Positions 31,862-40,634 of a stretch of DNA of 64,000 nt are shown piece after piece. Position numbers and translations under genes: made by a program. How positions within the stretch are numbered: position 1 is the stretch's first letter; each line of letters begins with the position of its first letter. The notes under the pieces are model-generated. The model had not been told where the DNA came from. It saw only the letters and a list, made by a program, of their open reading frames with translations, and searched no databases. Source of the DNA: Syntrophales bacterium (GTDB lineage: Bacteria; Desulfobacterota; Syntrophia; Syntrophales; PHBD01); assembly GCA_035363115.1 (NCBI GenBank), contig DAOSEM010000009.1, positions 86,967 to 150,966 of the forward strand, given 5' to 3'.

Positions 31862-32647
31862 TCAAGGCTTGAGTTTCGCGTACAGTCCCGTCAGTTTTGT
31901 CCGGTAGGCCGAGCGAATCGCCTCCTCATCGTCCGCAAGAGGCTTCACCGGGACGAGATTCATGACTTCCGCGGATGAAAGTCCCGAGTCGAAAAGGGTC
32001 TTCGCGGCCCCCTTCACCATCTTGTTCAGGGCCCGGGAGGCCTGCTTGGGAGACAGGCCGAAGGATTCGCCGATTTCCCGGAGCTCCTGCAACTGGAACC
32101 ACAGATATGTGGGACCCATGGCCGACAGGATGGCATAGGCCTCCAGGGTCCCCTCCTCCACCTCGGGGCAGTCGCCCAGAGTCTCGAAGGTTTTCCTCAG
32201 GCCTTTCTTTTCGTCTTCATCGAAAGCGGATGCAAATGCGACGGGATTGAACCCCTTGTTGACGATCGACGGGGCATTGGGGATCATCCGGACAATCCGG
32301 GCGAACCCTCCGAGACCATTCGAGAGCTGGGCGATGGTCAGCTTCGGCGCCAGGGAGACCACGATCGAATTTTCACCGATCATCGGTCGGATGTCTCCCA
32401 GGATGCCCATGATTGCCGGCGGATGAAGGGCGATAAAGACAAGGTCCGCCTTCGCAGGCTGCTTCGGGTCCGCCCCGGCCGTTTCGATCCCGGGAAAGCG
32501 GGCCTTCAGGGCCCGGAGAATCTCTTCGCCGGCATCGCTGACAATGACCCTCTCCGGCATCCTGTCTTTCCGCTCCAGTCCTTCCAGAATAATCCGGACG
32601 ATTCGCCCGCCACCGATGAAACCGAACGACCCGTGCTGACGTTTCAT
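31862..32647 (-). CDS. ProC-like (pyrroline-5-carboxylate reductase family) NADP oxidoreductase
   Basis: 261 residues. The Rossmann start FGFIGGGRIVRIILEGL is followed by a typical F420/NADP-reductase-ProC layout with ARIVRMIPNAPSIVNKGFNPV and a C-terminal dimerisation region. It may be a true P5C reductase, but divergence and placement at the end of an arsenic operon make the substrate uncertain. The ATG at 32647 has GGAGAG upstream. It follows arsC by 98 nt. Confidence 0.72.
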   Translation of the reverse strand: MKRQHGSFGFIGGGRIVRIILEGLERKDRMPERVIVSDAGEEILRALKARFPGIETAGADPKQPAKADLVFIALHPPAIMGILGDIRPMIGENSIVVSLAPKLTIAQLSNGLGGFARIVRMIPNAPSIVNKGFNPVAFASAFDEDEKKGLRKTFETLGDCPEVEEGTLEAYAILSAMGPTYLWFQLQELREIGESFGLSPKQASRALNKMVKGAAKTLFDSGLSSAEVMNLVPVKPLADDEEAIRSAYRTKLTGLYAKLKP

Positions 32648-32745
32648 GGTTGTCTCTCTCCTCTCCATAGAATCGATGTTTTGCTTCAGGCAGACCGTCT
32701 TCCCCATCGGAAATACCGTCGATGTGACCCCTGCCTGTCATTTCT

Positions 32746-33147
32746 TCAGAATTCAGCGAGTATCCAGTCCCGGATCCCGTCCCTCACAGTACGGAAACCC
32801 GCCAGGATCTCCTCTTCCGTCCCTTTGAAGCGGGACGGGTCCGGGAAACTCTGGTGCCTCTTGTGGCCGCCACCTGGAAACACCGGGCAGGATTCGCGGG
32901 CGGAATCGCATACCGTGATCACCTCGTCAAAGGTCATGTCCCGGAATTCGTCCACGTTCCTGGAACGATGACCCTGCAGATCAATCCCGGCCTCCGCCAT
33001 GGCCCGGATGGCATAGGGGTTCACCCCCCTGGGCTCCGTTCCCGCGCTGAAGGCCTCATAACGATCTCCCTTCAAGGCCCGGAGGAACCCCTCCGCCATT
33101 TGGGATCGCGATGCATTGTGTGTGCAGATGAACAGGACTTTTTTCAT
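32746..33147 (-). CDS. arsC: Arsenate reductase, thioredoxin-coupled (low-Mr phosphatase fold)
   Basis: 133 residues. The P-loop CTHNASRSQMAE contains the nucleophilic Cys8. Further cysteines in VCDSARESCPVF provide the relay pair of Staphylococcus-type ArsC. It reduces As(V) to As(III) using thioredoxin, for export by Acr3 encoded upstream in the same operon. AGAGGA lies before the ATG. Confidence 0.93.
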   Translation of the reverse strand: MKKVLFICTHNASRSQMAEGFLRALKGDRYEAFSAGTEPRGVNPYAIRAMAEAGIDLQGHRSRNVDEFRDMTFDEVITVCDSARESCPVFPGGGHKRHQSFPDPSRFKGTEEEILAGFRTVRDGIRDWILAEF

Positions 33148-33165
33148 GCTTCCTCTCCTCCGCTC

Positions 33166-33876
33166 CTATCCCCCCCAGAACGGGTTACCGATGAAGTAAA
33201 CCCCCAGGACAGCGATGAAAGCCCCGGCCCCCCTGCGGAACCAGGCGCCCGCCCCCTGCCAGTCCTGGTTTTCCACCACCCTCCGGACAAAGGCGCTGGA
33301 GCTTCCCGCCAGGACAATGGGCAGGCAGTGGCCGAGTGCGAACAGGACAATCATCGTCAGGCCGGCCGCGATCTCCTTCTGGATGGCGATCAGGGCCAGA
33401 ATAGGGGCAATGAAGCCGAACGTGCAGGCGCCCGATAGGACACCGTAGGCAAGGCCCAGGAGAAACGCCCCGCCCATGCCGCGCAGGCGCAGGCGATGGA
33501 GGAGGCCGCTCGACGAGGAACAGGACTCGACTCCCATCATGCCGAGGGCCACCCAGATGAGGATCAGCCCCACGGGGATCTGCCAGAAACTCCCGACATC
33601 CCCAAGCATCCGTCCCAGGAAGGCACAGGCTGCACCGATCAGGGCGATGGTGATGAAGAGACCTGCCGTGAAAACGACCGCGTAACCGGCGGCCTCGCGG
33701 GGCTGGAGGAGCTTTTCCTGGCCGCCCACGTAAGCCACGATCAGGGGGATGGAGGCGAGATGGCATGGGCTGAAGAGGACACTGACCATGCCCCAGAAGA
33801 AGGCGCCCAGTGCCGCCCATGCGGGGGCGCCCGTCATCCATTCATTGATGGTCAGGAAGACGGATTCCAAGGCCAT
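33166..33876 (-). CDS. CcdA/DsbD-type membrane thiol-electron transporter
   Basis: About 236 residues with six or more membrane helices. The CcdA cysteines are visible in FSPCHLASIPLI and GACTFGFIAPIL. CcdA proteins move reducing equivalents from cytoplasmic thioredoxin to extracytoplasmic thiol proteins. Its start at 33876 is 4 nt after the TGA of the exported thioredoxin gene, so the two form a coupled redox pair. Confidence 0.88.
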   Translation of the reverse strand: MALESVFLTINEWMTGAPAWAALGAFFWGMVSVLFSPCHLASIPLIVAYVGGQEKLLQPREAAGYAVVFTAGLFITIALIGAACAFLGRMLGDVGSFWQIPVGLILIWVALGMMGVESCSSSSGLLHRLRLRGMGGAFLLGLAYGVLSGACTFGFIAPILALIAIQKEIAAGLTMIVLFALGHCLPIVLAGSSSAFVRRVVENQDWQGAGAWFRRGAGAFIAVLGVYFIGNPFWGG

Positions 33877-33880
33877 GCCC

Positions 33881-34282
33881 TCACTGCACGCCCATGGCCT
33901 TGAGCTGGGCCACAATCGCCTCCTCGCTCATGAAACCGAGATGCCTTGCAACCTCCTTGCCATTCCGGTCGTAGAAGATCTGTGTCGGAATCGCCTTGAC
34001 GCCGAAATGCTGCGAGGCGTCCCGGTGGTAGCGTAGATCGACGAACACAATGGCCGCCTTTCCCCGGTAGCGCTTCTCCAGGCGGTCGAGGATCGGGGCC
34101 ATCATCTTGCAGGGAATGCAGGTGGCGGCCCCCAGGTCCACCATCGTAACCATCCCCTTCACGGGGATCGTCATCGTGTCGGCCCCGGCAGGAGCATGGA
34201 TGGCCAGGACAAGAAGAGCCGCTCCTATCCAGAGCCACACCTTTCGATACATTTTCCGGCAGTTAAACATTCTCACAAACAT
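33881..34282 (-). CDS. Exported thioredoxin-like protein
   Basis: 133 residues. A signal peptide or anchor (KVWLWIGAALLVLAIHAPAGA) is followed by a thioredoxin fold with the CIPC active site (LGAATCIPCKMMAP) and the cis-Pro loop AIPTQIFYD. It is presumably reduced by the CcdA-like neighbour. Two possible starts exist (34282 and 34252); GAGAGG is close to the first. Confidence 0.85.
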   Translation of the reverse strand: MFVRMFNCRKMYRKVWLWIGAALLVLAIHAPAGADTMTIPVKGMVTMVDLGAATCIPCKMMAPILDRLEKRYRGKAAIVFVDLRYHRDASQHFGVKAIPTQIFYDRNGKEVARHLGFMSEEAIVAQLKAMGVQ

Positions 34283-34321
34283 TGCCTCTCTCGTGGATTC
34301 TTTTCCTTCTCTTCGCAGAGA

Positions 34322-34696
34322 TTATGACGTCAGGGCATTTCGTATCCATGCCTTGACCCGATCGATGTCCTCCCGCTTCAGGGCCTCGCCAAAGGCTTTC
34401 TCGACGCCCATCTCTGTAACGACGAAGTGGTTCATGACGGGCGCCTCGACGTGTTCCAGGATCTTCGCGGCACAGGCGACGGGGCATCCGTCCAGGACCA
34501 GCATGTCTTCGGCATCCTTCGCCGACCGTACGAAGCCGCTCCTGTGGGCCGCGATGCCAGCCAGGCAGAACAGGCGCCCCTGCCCTTCCCCTGCCAGCTC
34601 CACGGCCAGTTGATGCGTCATCTGGCCCACATTCGAAGCCCCGGCGCACCAGATGATCATGCGGTTGCTTTCCCTGCTGCAGCAGTCATCAGCCAT
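34322..34696 (-). CDS. DGC-domain putative zinc-binding protein
   Basis: 124 residues. The family motif DGCPVACAAK is present, along with IWCAGASNVGQM and an N-terminal DDCCSRES. DGC proteins are small cysteine proteins of unknown function, often near metal or redox genes. AAGGAGGG precedes the ATG at 34696. It lies between the universal stress protein and the thioredoxin within the arsenic operon, suggesting metal or arsenite thiol handling (inference). Confidence 0.82.
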   Translation of the reverse strand: MADDCCSRESNRMIIWCAGASNVGQMTHQLAVELAGEGQGRLFCLAGIAAHRSGFVRSAKDAEDMLVLDGCPVACAAKILEHVEAPVMNHFVVTEMGVEKAFGEALKREDIDRVKAWIRNALTS

Positions 34697-34706
34697 ATTC
34701 CCTCCT

Positions 34707-35606
34707 TTATGGTTCCGGCTCCCTGGGGATGACCAGGACAGAGCGGACATGGCGCTGGGTTACGGCATCGGCGACGCTTCCCAGCAGTGCATCCCGAATG
34801 TTGCTCTTCCCGTGGGAGGCCAGGACGATCATCGTGGCGTTTTCTTCCTCAGCCAGAAGATTGATCTCCGCAGCCGGGATCCCCGTCTTCAGGACCGTGC
34901 GGACGGTAAACCCCAGGAATTCGAGCTGGCGTTTCAATTCCGAAAGCCTGTCCACGTCGATGCGGTCGAACTCCTCCATCTTGTGCTTGAGATACGGCAT
35001 TAGGAAGCGCCGGTCCTGAACGTGCAGAACGATGACTTCCTTCGCGTCCCCGACGCGGCAGTGCTGGATCCGGCGGAACGCATGAAGCGAATTGTCCGAG
35101 AAATCCGTCGGATAGAGGATTCTTGCGCAGGGATGCCGGGGCAGATAATCAGGGTCCTCCTCGACCCTGGCCTCCGGGTCTTGAAAGCGAGCGATCAGGA
35201 GCGGCGTCCGGGTACGCCGCAGGACCTTGTGCGTCACGCTTCCCAGAAGCGCTCCCCGTATGTAGCTCCTGCCGTGGGCACCCATGACGATGAGTGAGGC
35301 CCCCATGTCTTTGGCCGTATTGATGATGACCTGATCGGAGACTCCGACGATGACGTAGCGGATCAGGCGAGCGCCGGTTCTCTTTTCAATCGGCTCCGTC
35401 AGTTTCTCCAGCTGGGTATTTGCGTCCGCGATGTAGCGCTCGAGTGCGCGCTCATTCACATCGGTCCACCGAGCGGCCTTCACCGGATCGATCACGTGGA
35501 GGAAGACAGCCGTCTGAAGGCCCGCACTTTCCAGGTCCGGAATCCGGTGAACGACCCTCTCCGCATGGCGAGAGAAATCAACAGGAAACAGAATTCTTTC
35601 AAACAC
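34707..35606 (-). CDS. Tandem UspA-domain universal stress protein
   Basis: About 299 residues, two Usp domains. The first begins FERILFPVDFSRHAERV and has the ATP-loop GAHGRSYIRGALLGSVTHKVL. The second begins RILYPTDFSDNSLHAF and has ASHGKSNIRDALLGSVADAV. Both show the G-x2-G-x9-G(S/T)-type nucleotide motif. The start is GTG at 35606 with AAGGAGAC upstream; the longer frame to 35639 lacks an SD. It lies 38 nt after acr3. Confidence 0.9.
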   Translation of the reverse strand: MFERILFPVDFSRHAERVVHRIPDLESAGLQTAVFLHVIDPVKAARWTDVNERALERYIADANTQLEKLTEPIEKRTGARLIRYVIVGVSDQVIINTAKDMGASLIVMGAHGRSYIRGALLGSVTHKVLRRTRTPLLIARFQDPEARVEEDPDYLPRHPCARILYPTDFSDNSLHAFRRIQHCRVGDAKEVIVLHVQDRRFLMPYLKHKMEEFDRIDVDRLSELKRQLEFLGFTVRTVLKTGIPAAEINLLAEEENATMIVLASHGKSNIRDALLGSVADAVTQRHVRSVLVIPREPEP

Positions 35607-35644
35607 GCCTGTCTCCTTCCCCTTCGTCGGACGTGACACCCGCG

Positions 35645-36760
35645 CTATTTACTCTTCTTTTGCTTGCTCGGGTGAGAGCTGCGCACCCTCTCCGGAACGG
35701 CCTCCGCCCTGACCGGCTTCCCGGCAAACAGTGCTTCCCTGGAACGCCGCGCCGCCCAGACCAGGACCAGCATCACGGGGACCTCGATGAGCGGCCCGAT
35801 GACCGTAGCCAGGGCGACAACCGGGTTGAACGCCGTGATGGCAATGGCAATGGCGATCTCGAAGTCCCGGCCCGTGGAGTTGAAGGCCACGGCGACGGAA
35901 TCCTCGTAATTCAGGCCCATCTTCCAGCCCACCAGGTAGACCACGGCAAACATGATCCAGAAAAACAGCGTCATGGGAACGGCCATGTGGACGATCAGCA
36001 TCGGATTTTCCAGGATCAGGTCCCCCTTGAGGGCGAACATGACGATCAGGGTGAAGAGGAGGCCGATAATCGAGAGCGAATCCAGGTAGGTCTTGAAATG
36101 CTTGAATCCCTCTTCCCCCATTTTCTTCACGGCGATCCGCCGGGTCAGGAAGCCTGCGGCGAGGGGAACGCCGAGATAGAGAAGGACGCTCTCCCCGACG
36201 ACAAAGACATCGAAGGACACCTCCCCGAGGAGCAGCTTCGCGTACACGGGGATCAGGAGCATCTGGCAGATCGAGTTGATGGCCACGAGCACGATGGCGA
36301 GGGCATTGTTGCCCTGGGACAGGAAGGTGAAGACGATGACCATAGCGATGCATGGCGCCAGCCCGTACAGGACGAGGCCGACGTAAAGATCCGGATAGCC
36401 GGAGAGAAAGATCTTCGCCAGGAGGAGCATGAAGAAGGGCGCCACCAGGTAATTAAAGAACAGCACCAGGAGCAGCTGCTTCGGGGAAGTGGCCGCCTTG
36501 CCCAGGTCCTCGAACTTGACGTTCGTCATGGCCGGATACATCATCAGGAACAGGCCGATCACCACGCCCAGCGCCAGGCTGTTGGCCAAGGTGAACGAAT
36601 ACGTTCCCGAGAAGATCGCCTTGATGGCGTCGATGGGAGGCGTCAGGGCAAAGTTTGAGATGCCGTAAACCTTTCCGATGGTGATGCCCGCAGCCATGCT
36701 CATGATGACAAAGAGGGGCAGAAAACGAAAATCCTGAACCTTTTCCAGATATTTTCTCAT
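35645..36760 (-). CDS. acr3: Acr3-family arsenite efflux permease
   Basis: 371 residues, about ten membrane helices of the BART superfamily. The Acr3 hallmarks are the conserved Cys in YGLAPCIAMV and the FNSTGRDFEIAIAIA segment. It expels As(III). The C-terminus is basic (SKQKKSK). AAGGACGG precedes the ATG. It is encoded within the long arsR-led operon, 47 nt after the small thioredoxin gene. Confidence 0.92.
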   Translation of the reverse strand: MRKYLEKVQDFRFLPLFVIMSMAAGITIGKVYGISNFALTPPIDAIKAIFSGTYSFTLANSLALGVVIGLFLMMYPAMTNVKFEDLGKAATSPKQLLLVLFFNYLVAPFFMLLLAKIFLSGYPDLYVGLVLYGLAPCIAMVIVFTFLSQGNNALAIVLVAINSICQMLLIPVYAKLLLGEVSFDVFVVGESVLLYLGVPLAAGFLTRRIAVKKMGEEGFKHFKTYLDSLSIIGLLFTLIVMFALKGDLILENPMLIVHMAVPMTLFFWIMFAVVYLVGWKMGLNYEDSVAVAFNSTGRDFEIAIAIAITAFNPVVALATVIGPLIEVPVMLVLVWAARRSREALFAGKPVRAEAVPERVRSSHPSKQKKSK

Positions 36761-36807
36761 CGTGTTTTCCCGTCCTTACGGTATTTATTTCGGATCCGCC
36801 GGTCCGC

Positions 36808-37041
36808 TTACTTCTTCAGCCATTTCTTAATATCGTCCTTAGTCGGGATCTTTCCCACCGACTTGACCTTGCCGTCCACGACGACAGCGGGTGTGCCGAA
36901 GACGCCATGGGAGGCGATCTCCTTCATGTCCTTCACCTTGGAGACATCAGCGGTGAGCCCCTCTTCCTTGAGAGCCTCCCGAATCAGTTTCTCCACCTGT
37001 TCGCACCGGGCGCAGCCTGGTCCCAATACCTTGATTTCCAT
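36808..37041 (-). CDS. Small thioredoxin-like redox protein
   Basis: 77 residues. MEIKVLGPGCARCEQVEKLI carries the CxxC of the small redox-active (glutaredoxin-like) disulfide proteins, followed by the cis-Pro loop VFGTPAVVVDGKV. Such proteins pair with ArsP-type permeases in many arsenic operons. AAAGGAGGA precedes the ATG, and the start overlaps the previous stop by one base (TAATG). Confidence 0.9.
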   Translation of the reverse strand: MEIKVLGPGCARCEQVEKLIREALKEEGLTADVSKVKDMKEIASHGVFGTPAVVVDGKVKSVGKIPTKDDIKKWLKK

Positions 37042-37547
37042 TACGTATCCTCCTTTGCCATTTGTGTAAGCCACTTGCGGATGTCCGCCTTCGAGGGAAC
37101 TGTACCCACCGCCAGCACCTTCCCGTTGACGACCAGGGCGGGAGCACCCATCACGCCGGAGCGGGCGATTTCCTTGAGATCGTCCACGTGAACCAGATCG
37201 CCCGCCAGGCCCAGCTCGGCCATGACGTCCCGGACGTCCCGCTCCAGTTGCCAGCACCGGGTGCACCCAGGTCCCAGGATCCGGACTTGCGTACCCGGCA
37301 GCACCTCTTCCTCCACCGCTTCTCCCCGGAACTTCCTGAATTCTCTCAGGAGGGCCTTCCCATAGGCATCCCGGGCCTTCCGGGGGATGTAATTGCCTTC
37401 ACCGGCCCGGCGGAGAAGCTCTTCCCGGATCTCTTCATCGGTTCTGCCTGTCCTGTCAGTGGTAAGCTCCTTCATGATCGCGGTCAGGCCGACGATCCCG
37501 ACCAAGGCGCCTTCAACCCGGACCTGGACGATTTCCCGCTCGCTCAC
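37041..37547 (-). CDS. Two-domain thioredoxin-like protein
   Basis: 168 residues. The C-terminal ~80 residues are a close relative of the next gene product (RILGPGCTRCWQLERDV, GAPALVVNGKV). The N-terminal ~80 (VEGALVGIVGLTAIMKEL, then a basic helical stretch) form a separate module common in arsenic-operon homologues, function unknown. The start is GTG at 37547, a few nt after the permease stop, with GAGGCGA upstream. Confidence 0.85.
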   Translation of the reverse strand: MSEREIVQVRVEGALVGIVGLTAIMKELTTDRTGRTDEEIREELLRRAGEGNYIPRKARDAYGKALLREFRKFRGEAVEEEVLPGTQVRILGPGCTRCWQLERDVRDVMAELGLAGDLVHVDDLKEIARSGVMGAPALVVNGKVLAVGTVPSKADIRKWLTQMAKEDT

Positions 37548-37556
37548 AGTGTCGCC

Positions 37557-38612
37557 TCAAAGAATGAAATTCCCGAAGAACCAGCCCACGAGCGTCCCCA
37601 GGATGATGATGGTGATGACATAGACCACGGCCTTCTTCACCCCGAAGACCCGGGCGATGGCGATCCAGTTGGGCAGGCTCAACCCGGGACCCGTCAGGAG
37701 AAGCGTCAGGGCGGGTCCCTTGCCCATGCCCAGCTTCATGAGCGTGTCCACGAAGGGTGCCTCCGTCATGGTGGCGAAGTAGCTGACGGCCCCGATCATG
37801 GTGGCGAGGAAGGAGGCGGTGATGCCGTTTCCGCCCAGCCAGGCCCGGATCCACTCCTCCGGCAGGAGCTTCCCGATGACTCCGACGAGAAAGACACCAC
37901 CCAACAGGAGGGGAAAGATGATCCGGATGAACCACCAGCTCTCCCGGAGCCACGAGGCGATTTCCTCACGAGACAGTGCTTTCCAGGCGTAGCCGGCCAG
38001 AACAAGGGTTGTGGCACCCCAGATCAGGACCTTCGTGAGATAGGGTCCCGTCTGGCCGATGTAGTTTGGAAGCAGGAGCGACAGGAGGATCAGGACCATC
38101 AGGATCAGGTGGGGTCGGGAGACGATGGCCTGGGGGGCATCTTCCGCCTGGAAGGCTGCGACCGTCTCCCTTTTCTCCTTGCCGAAAAAGACCGTCATGA
38201 CCCAGCCGACGACAAAGGCCATCATGAGGGAGGCCACCACCCGGGCTAAGACAATCTCGTAACCCAGGATGTTCCCCGTGTAGATCAGGGACAGGATGTT
38301 CGCCGACGGGGCGACCCAGAGGATGATGAAGGCCACCCCGACCGCCGCCCCGCTGTAGTAAAGGCCGCTGGAGACGGGGATGACGGTGCAGGAGCAGGCG
38401 GCCACGAAGAAGCTGGCCAGGCCGGCCAGGGAAAACGATTTCAGTTTGTTGGCCTTCTCCCCCAGGACTTCGAGGATGGCCTGCTGGTTGATAAACGCCA
38501 CCATGGCCCCAGCCAGCAGAAACGCCGGGATCAGGCAGGTGAGCACGTGGGTGGCCACGTAATCCTGCAGGGCCAGGAGCCCCGCAACGACAAGATCCAT
38601 GAGTAACTTCAT
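37557..38612 (-). CDS. ArsP/DUF318-type permease
   Basis: About 351 residues, eight or more membrane helices. The PF03773-type signature AACSCTVIPVSSGLYYSGAAVG and its pseudo-repeat SYFATMTEAPFVDTLM are visible. ArsP members export organoarsenicals, but many homologues are uncharacterised. The start is 38612 (GGAG 9 nt upstream) or 38621. It is the second gene of the operon, 71 nt after arsR. Substrate by analogy only. Confidence 0.85.
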   Translation of the reverse strand: MKLLMDLVVAGLLALQDYVATHVLTCLIPAFLLAGAMVAFINQQAILEVLGEKANKLKSFSLAGLASFFVAACSCTVIPVSSGLYYSGAAVGVAFIILWVAPSANILSLIYTGNILGYEIVLARVVASLMMAFVVGWVMTVFFGKEKRETVAAFQAEDAPQAIVSRPHLILMVLILLSLLLPNYIGQTGPYLTKVLIWGATTLVLAGYAWKALSREEIASWLRESWWFIRIIFPLLLGGVFLVGVIGKLLPEEWIRAWLGGNGITASFLATMIGAVSYFATMTEAPFVDTLMKLGMGKGPALTLLLTGPGLSLPNWIAIARVFGVKKAVVYVITIIILGTLVGWFFGNFIL

Positions 38613-38683
38613 TTTGATCATCTCCAGAAACGAAATTCACACCCGCCGGGATGAAGAGAACGCTTGCATCGTCGGGTGGCTAT

Positions 38684-39043
38684 TCAAGCGTTCGGTGTCT
38701 CCCGGGCGCACAAAGCCGCCCTGTCCAGACCCACGATGTTGTCGAGAAGGATCGTAAGGTCTGGGTCTTCGGTCAGCCAATGACGGAGATTGCCAAGCAT
38801 GCTCGCTGCGTAGGGACTCCGGCTCCCGTCCGAAACGGTATAGTTGACCCAGAGTCCGTCTTTCCTGCGACTCACAAGCCCCGCCTCCTCCAGGATCTTC
38901 AGGTGCTTGGAGACCGTCGGCTGGGCCACTCCGAGGGCCGCCTGCAGCTCGCAGACACACATCATCCTGCGCTGGAGCATCTTGACGATCCTAACCCGGT
39001 TCGGGTCCGAAAGGGCCTTCATCACGCTTACGAATGCTTCCAT
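38684..39043 (-). CDS. arsR: ArsR-family metalloregulatory repressor
   Basis: 119 residues. A winged-helix DNA-binding domain (LGVAQPTVSKHLKILEEAGLV) follows the As(III)-binding box MMCVCELQ (Cys29, Cys31); another Cys lies near the C-terminus (ALCARE). ArsR releases DNA on binding arsenite. The ATG at 39043 has GGAGG 8 nt upstream. An earlier ATG at 39058 is possible. It heads the arsenic operon and its promoter contains a perfect palindrome, so autoregulation is likely. Confidence 0.93.
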   Translation of the reverse strand: MEAFVSVMKALSDPNRVRIVKMLQRRMMCVCELQAALGVAQPTVSKHLKILEEAGLVSRRKDGLWVNYTVSDGSRSPYAASMLGNLRHWLTEDPDLTILLDNIVGLDRAALCARETPNA

Positions 39044-39068
39044 AACGACTTCCTCCATATTGCTGATT

Positions 39069-39099
39069 GGCAATATATTGCCTTCCCTCCCCTTGTCAA
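39069..39099 (-). promoter_or_regulatory. arsR operon promoter with embedded palindromic operator
   Basis: On the minus strand, TTGACA (39099-39094), a 16-nt spacer and TATATT (39077-39072). The perfect palindrome GGCAATATATTGCC (39069-39082) covers the whole -10 element. A bound ArsR dimer would block RNA polymerase. Confidence 0.8.
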
Positions 39100-39268
39100 G
39101 CGTCATTTGCGGGACTCAGCCGGGACCCTGCCGTTCACGAAACCGGCCGGCCCAGGATGCCGATGCAAGGGTCTGAACCCGGGAGATGCCGCGAATGGAT
39201 GGATCCATTCGATCCTTTTTTACGGACAGAAAGAAGCAATTCGAGTATATAGCCCGTCCGGTGACGTC

Positions 39269-40333
39269 ATGGACATGAGATTGAGCGACCTGGGTTTTGA
39301 TGAATGGTTCGAGCCGCATGTTGGCGAATTGCATGCGGAAGGCAGGAACATTGCGCGCATATCGGCGGTAGACCGCGGCGGATACCTGGTCAGGAATGAA
39401 TCGGGAGAGATCCCGGCGGAGCTCGCGGGGAGGCTTTCCTGGCAAATCGACGACTCTGCCGGCCTGCCCTGTGTCGGAGATTGGGTAACGGCTGAATACT
39501 ACAACCATAATACCGAAGCGATCATTCACGGGGTGTTTCCACGAAAGACGTTCCTGCGCCGCAAAACCGCGGGCGACAGGATCGACTACCAGATGATCGC
39601 GGCCAACATCGATACGGCTTTCCTTGTCCAGTCATGCCATTTTGACTTCAATCCCCGGCGTCTGGACCGCTACCTGGTCATGGCGGCGGAAGGGCATGTC
39701 GAACCGGTCGTCATACTCACGAAGACGGATTTGATCACCGGGGATGAACTGGAAGAGAAAATCGCGCTCGTCCGCTCCGTCACCCAGGCGCAAGTGCTCA
39801 CCCTCAGCAACAAGAGTGTCGACGGGCTTGAACCGTTTCAGCAGACACTCCTCCCCGGGAGGACCTATTGCCTGCTCGGGTCTTCCGGCGTCGGGAAAAC
39901 GACCCTGATCAACCGCCTCCTGGGCCGGGATGCGTTGAGCACGAAAGCCGTCAGCGGTACGGGAGAAGGCACCCACACGACCTCCCGCCGCCAGCTCGTC
40001 GTTCTTGCCGAAGGTGCGATGCTGATCGACACGCCGGGAATGCGGGAACTCGGCCTTCTCGGGGCCGGCGAGGGGATCGGCATCGGGTTTGAAGACATTG
40101 TCCGACTTGCCGCGACTTGCCGCTACGCCGACTGCAGCCACGAAAACGAGCCCGGATGTGCCGTCCGGGCCGCCATTGAAAGCGGTAAACTGAGCAGCGA
40201 TCGCTATGCCAATTATCTCAAGCTGAAAAAGGAGACGGATTACCACGATATGTCCTATCTGGATAAACGGAAGAAGGACCGGGCCTTCGGACGCTTTGTC
40301 AAATCGGTCAAGAAAAACATGAAAGAGAAGTAA
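39269..40333 (+). CDS. rsgA: Ribosome small-subunit-dependent GTPase RsgA
   Basis: 354 residues. An OB-fold N-terminus precedes a circularly permuted GTPase: TKTD (G4) comes first, then GSSGVGKTTLINRL (G1) and DTPGMRELGL (G3). The C-terminal zinc-finger region is CRYADCSHENEPGCAV. RsgA assists 30S maturation. The reading frame is open far upstream over arsR, but the family start is the ATG at 39269. The SD is weak. Confidence 0.93.
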   Translation: MDMRLSDLGFDEWFEPHVGELHAEGRNIARISAVDRGGYLVRNESGEIPAELAGRLSWQIDDSAGLPCVGDWVTAEYYNHNTEAIIHGVFPRKTFLRRKTAGDRIDYQMIAANIDTAFLVQSCHFDFNPRRLDRYLVMAAEGHVEPVVILTKTDLITGDELEEKIALVRSVTQAQVLTLSNKSVDGLEPFQQTLLPGRTYCLLGSSGVGKTTLINRLLGRDALSTKAVSGTGEGTHTTSRRQLVVLAEGAMLIDTPGMRELGLLGAGEGIGIGFEDIVRLAATCRYADCSHENEPGCAVRAAIESGKLSSDRYANYLKLKKETDYHDMSYLDKRKKDRAFGRFVKSVKKNMKEK

Positions 40334-40373
40334 CCGTCACCCGGAAACGGACGGTGGCGACTCCTTCCAGACG

Positions 40374-40405
40374 CGGCCCCTTGGAGAAAGGGGCCGGGCT
40401 CTTTT
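40374..40405 (+). terminator. Terminator-like hairpin after rsgA
   Basis: CGGCCCCTT (40374-40382) pairs perfectly with AAGGGGCCG (40388-40396) over a 5-nt loop, followed by a short T-rich tract (40400-40405). It lies 41 nt after the rsgA stop. Nothing else is evident up to the ECF gene at 40635. Confidence 0.55.
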
Positions 40406-40634
40406 CGAAAACGCCCTCCCTCAACCATTCCTCCACCCGAAAACCTCTGAGAATTCCACCGCGGCGTTTCCAGGCGGGCGTTGCGCCCCGTTTTTCTGCA
40501 GTCCCGGGCCCGGCATGCCGAATCCGGACAACGCCATTTCTCCCGGCTGCGTTTTGTCTGTCACACCCGCCCTGAATTTTCGTATAAGAGGCAGGAGAGA
40601 AATTCCCCTTCCGGGAGGCGAACGGGAACGGGCG

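Noticed and set aside
39067..39083. TTGGCAATATATTGCC read as a possible sigma54 promoter
   Set aside because: The GG-to-GC spacing is one base short of the required GG-N10-GC, and the sequence is better explained as a palindromic ArsR operator over a sigma70 -10.
39140..39185. GGGTTC-like T-arm signature on the minus strand near 39170 as a tRNA fragment
   Set aside because: No matching acceptor, D or anticodon arms can be folded around it.
38651..39268. N-terminal extension of RsgA by ~206 codons
   Set aside because: It lies antisense over arsR, and RsgA homologues start at the equivalent of 39269.
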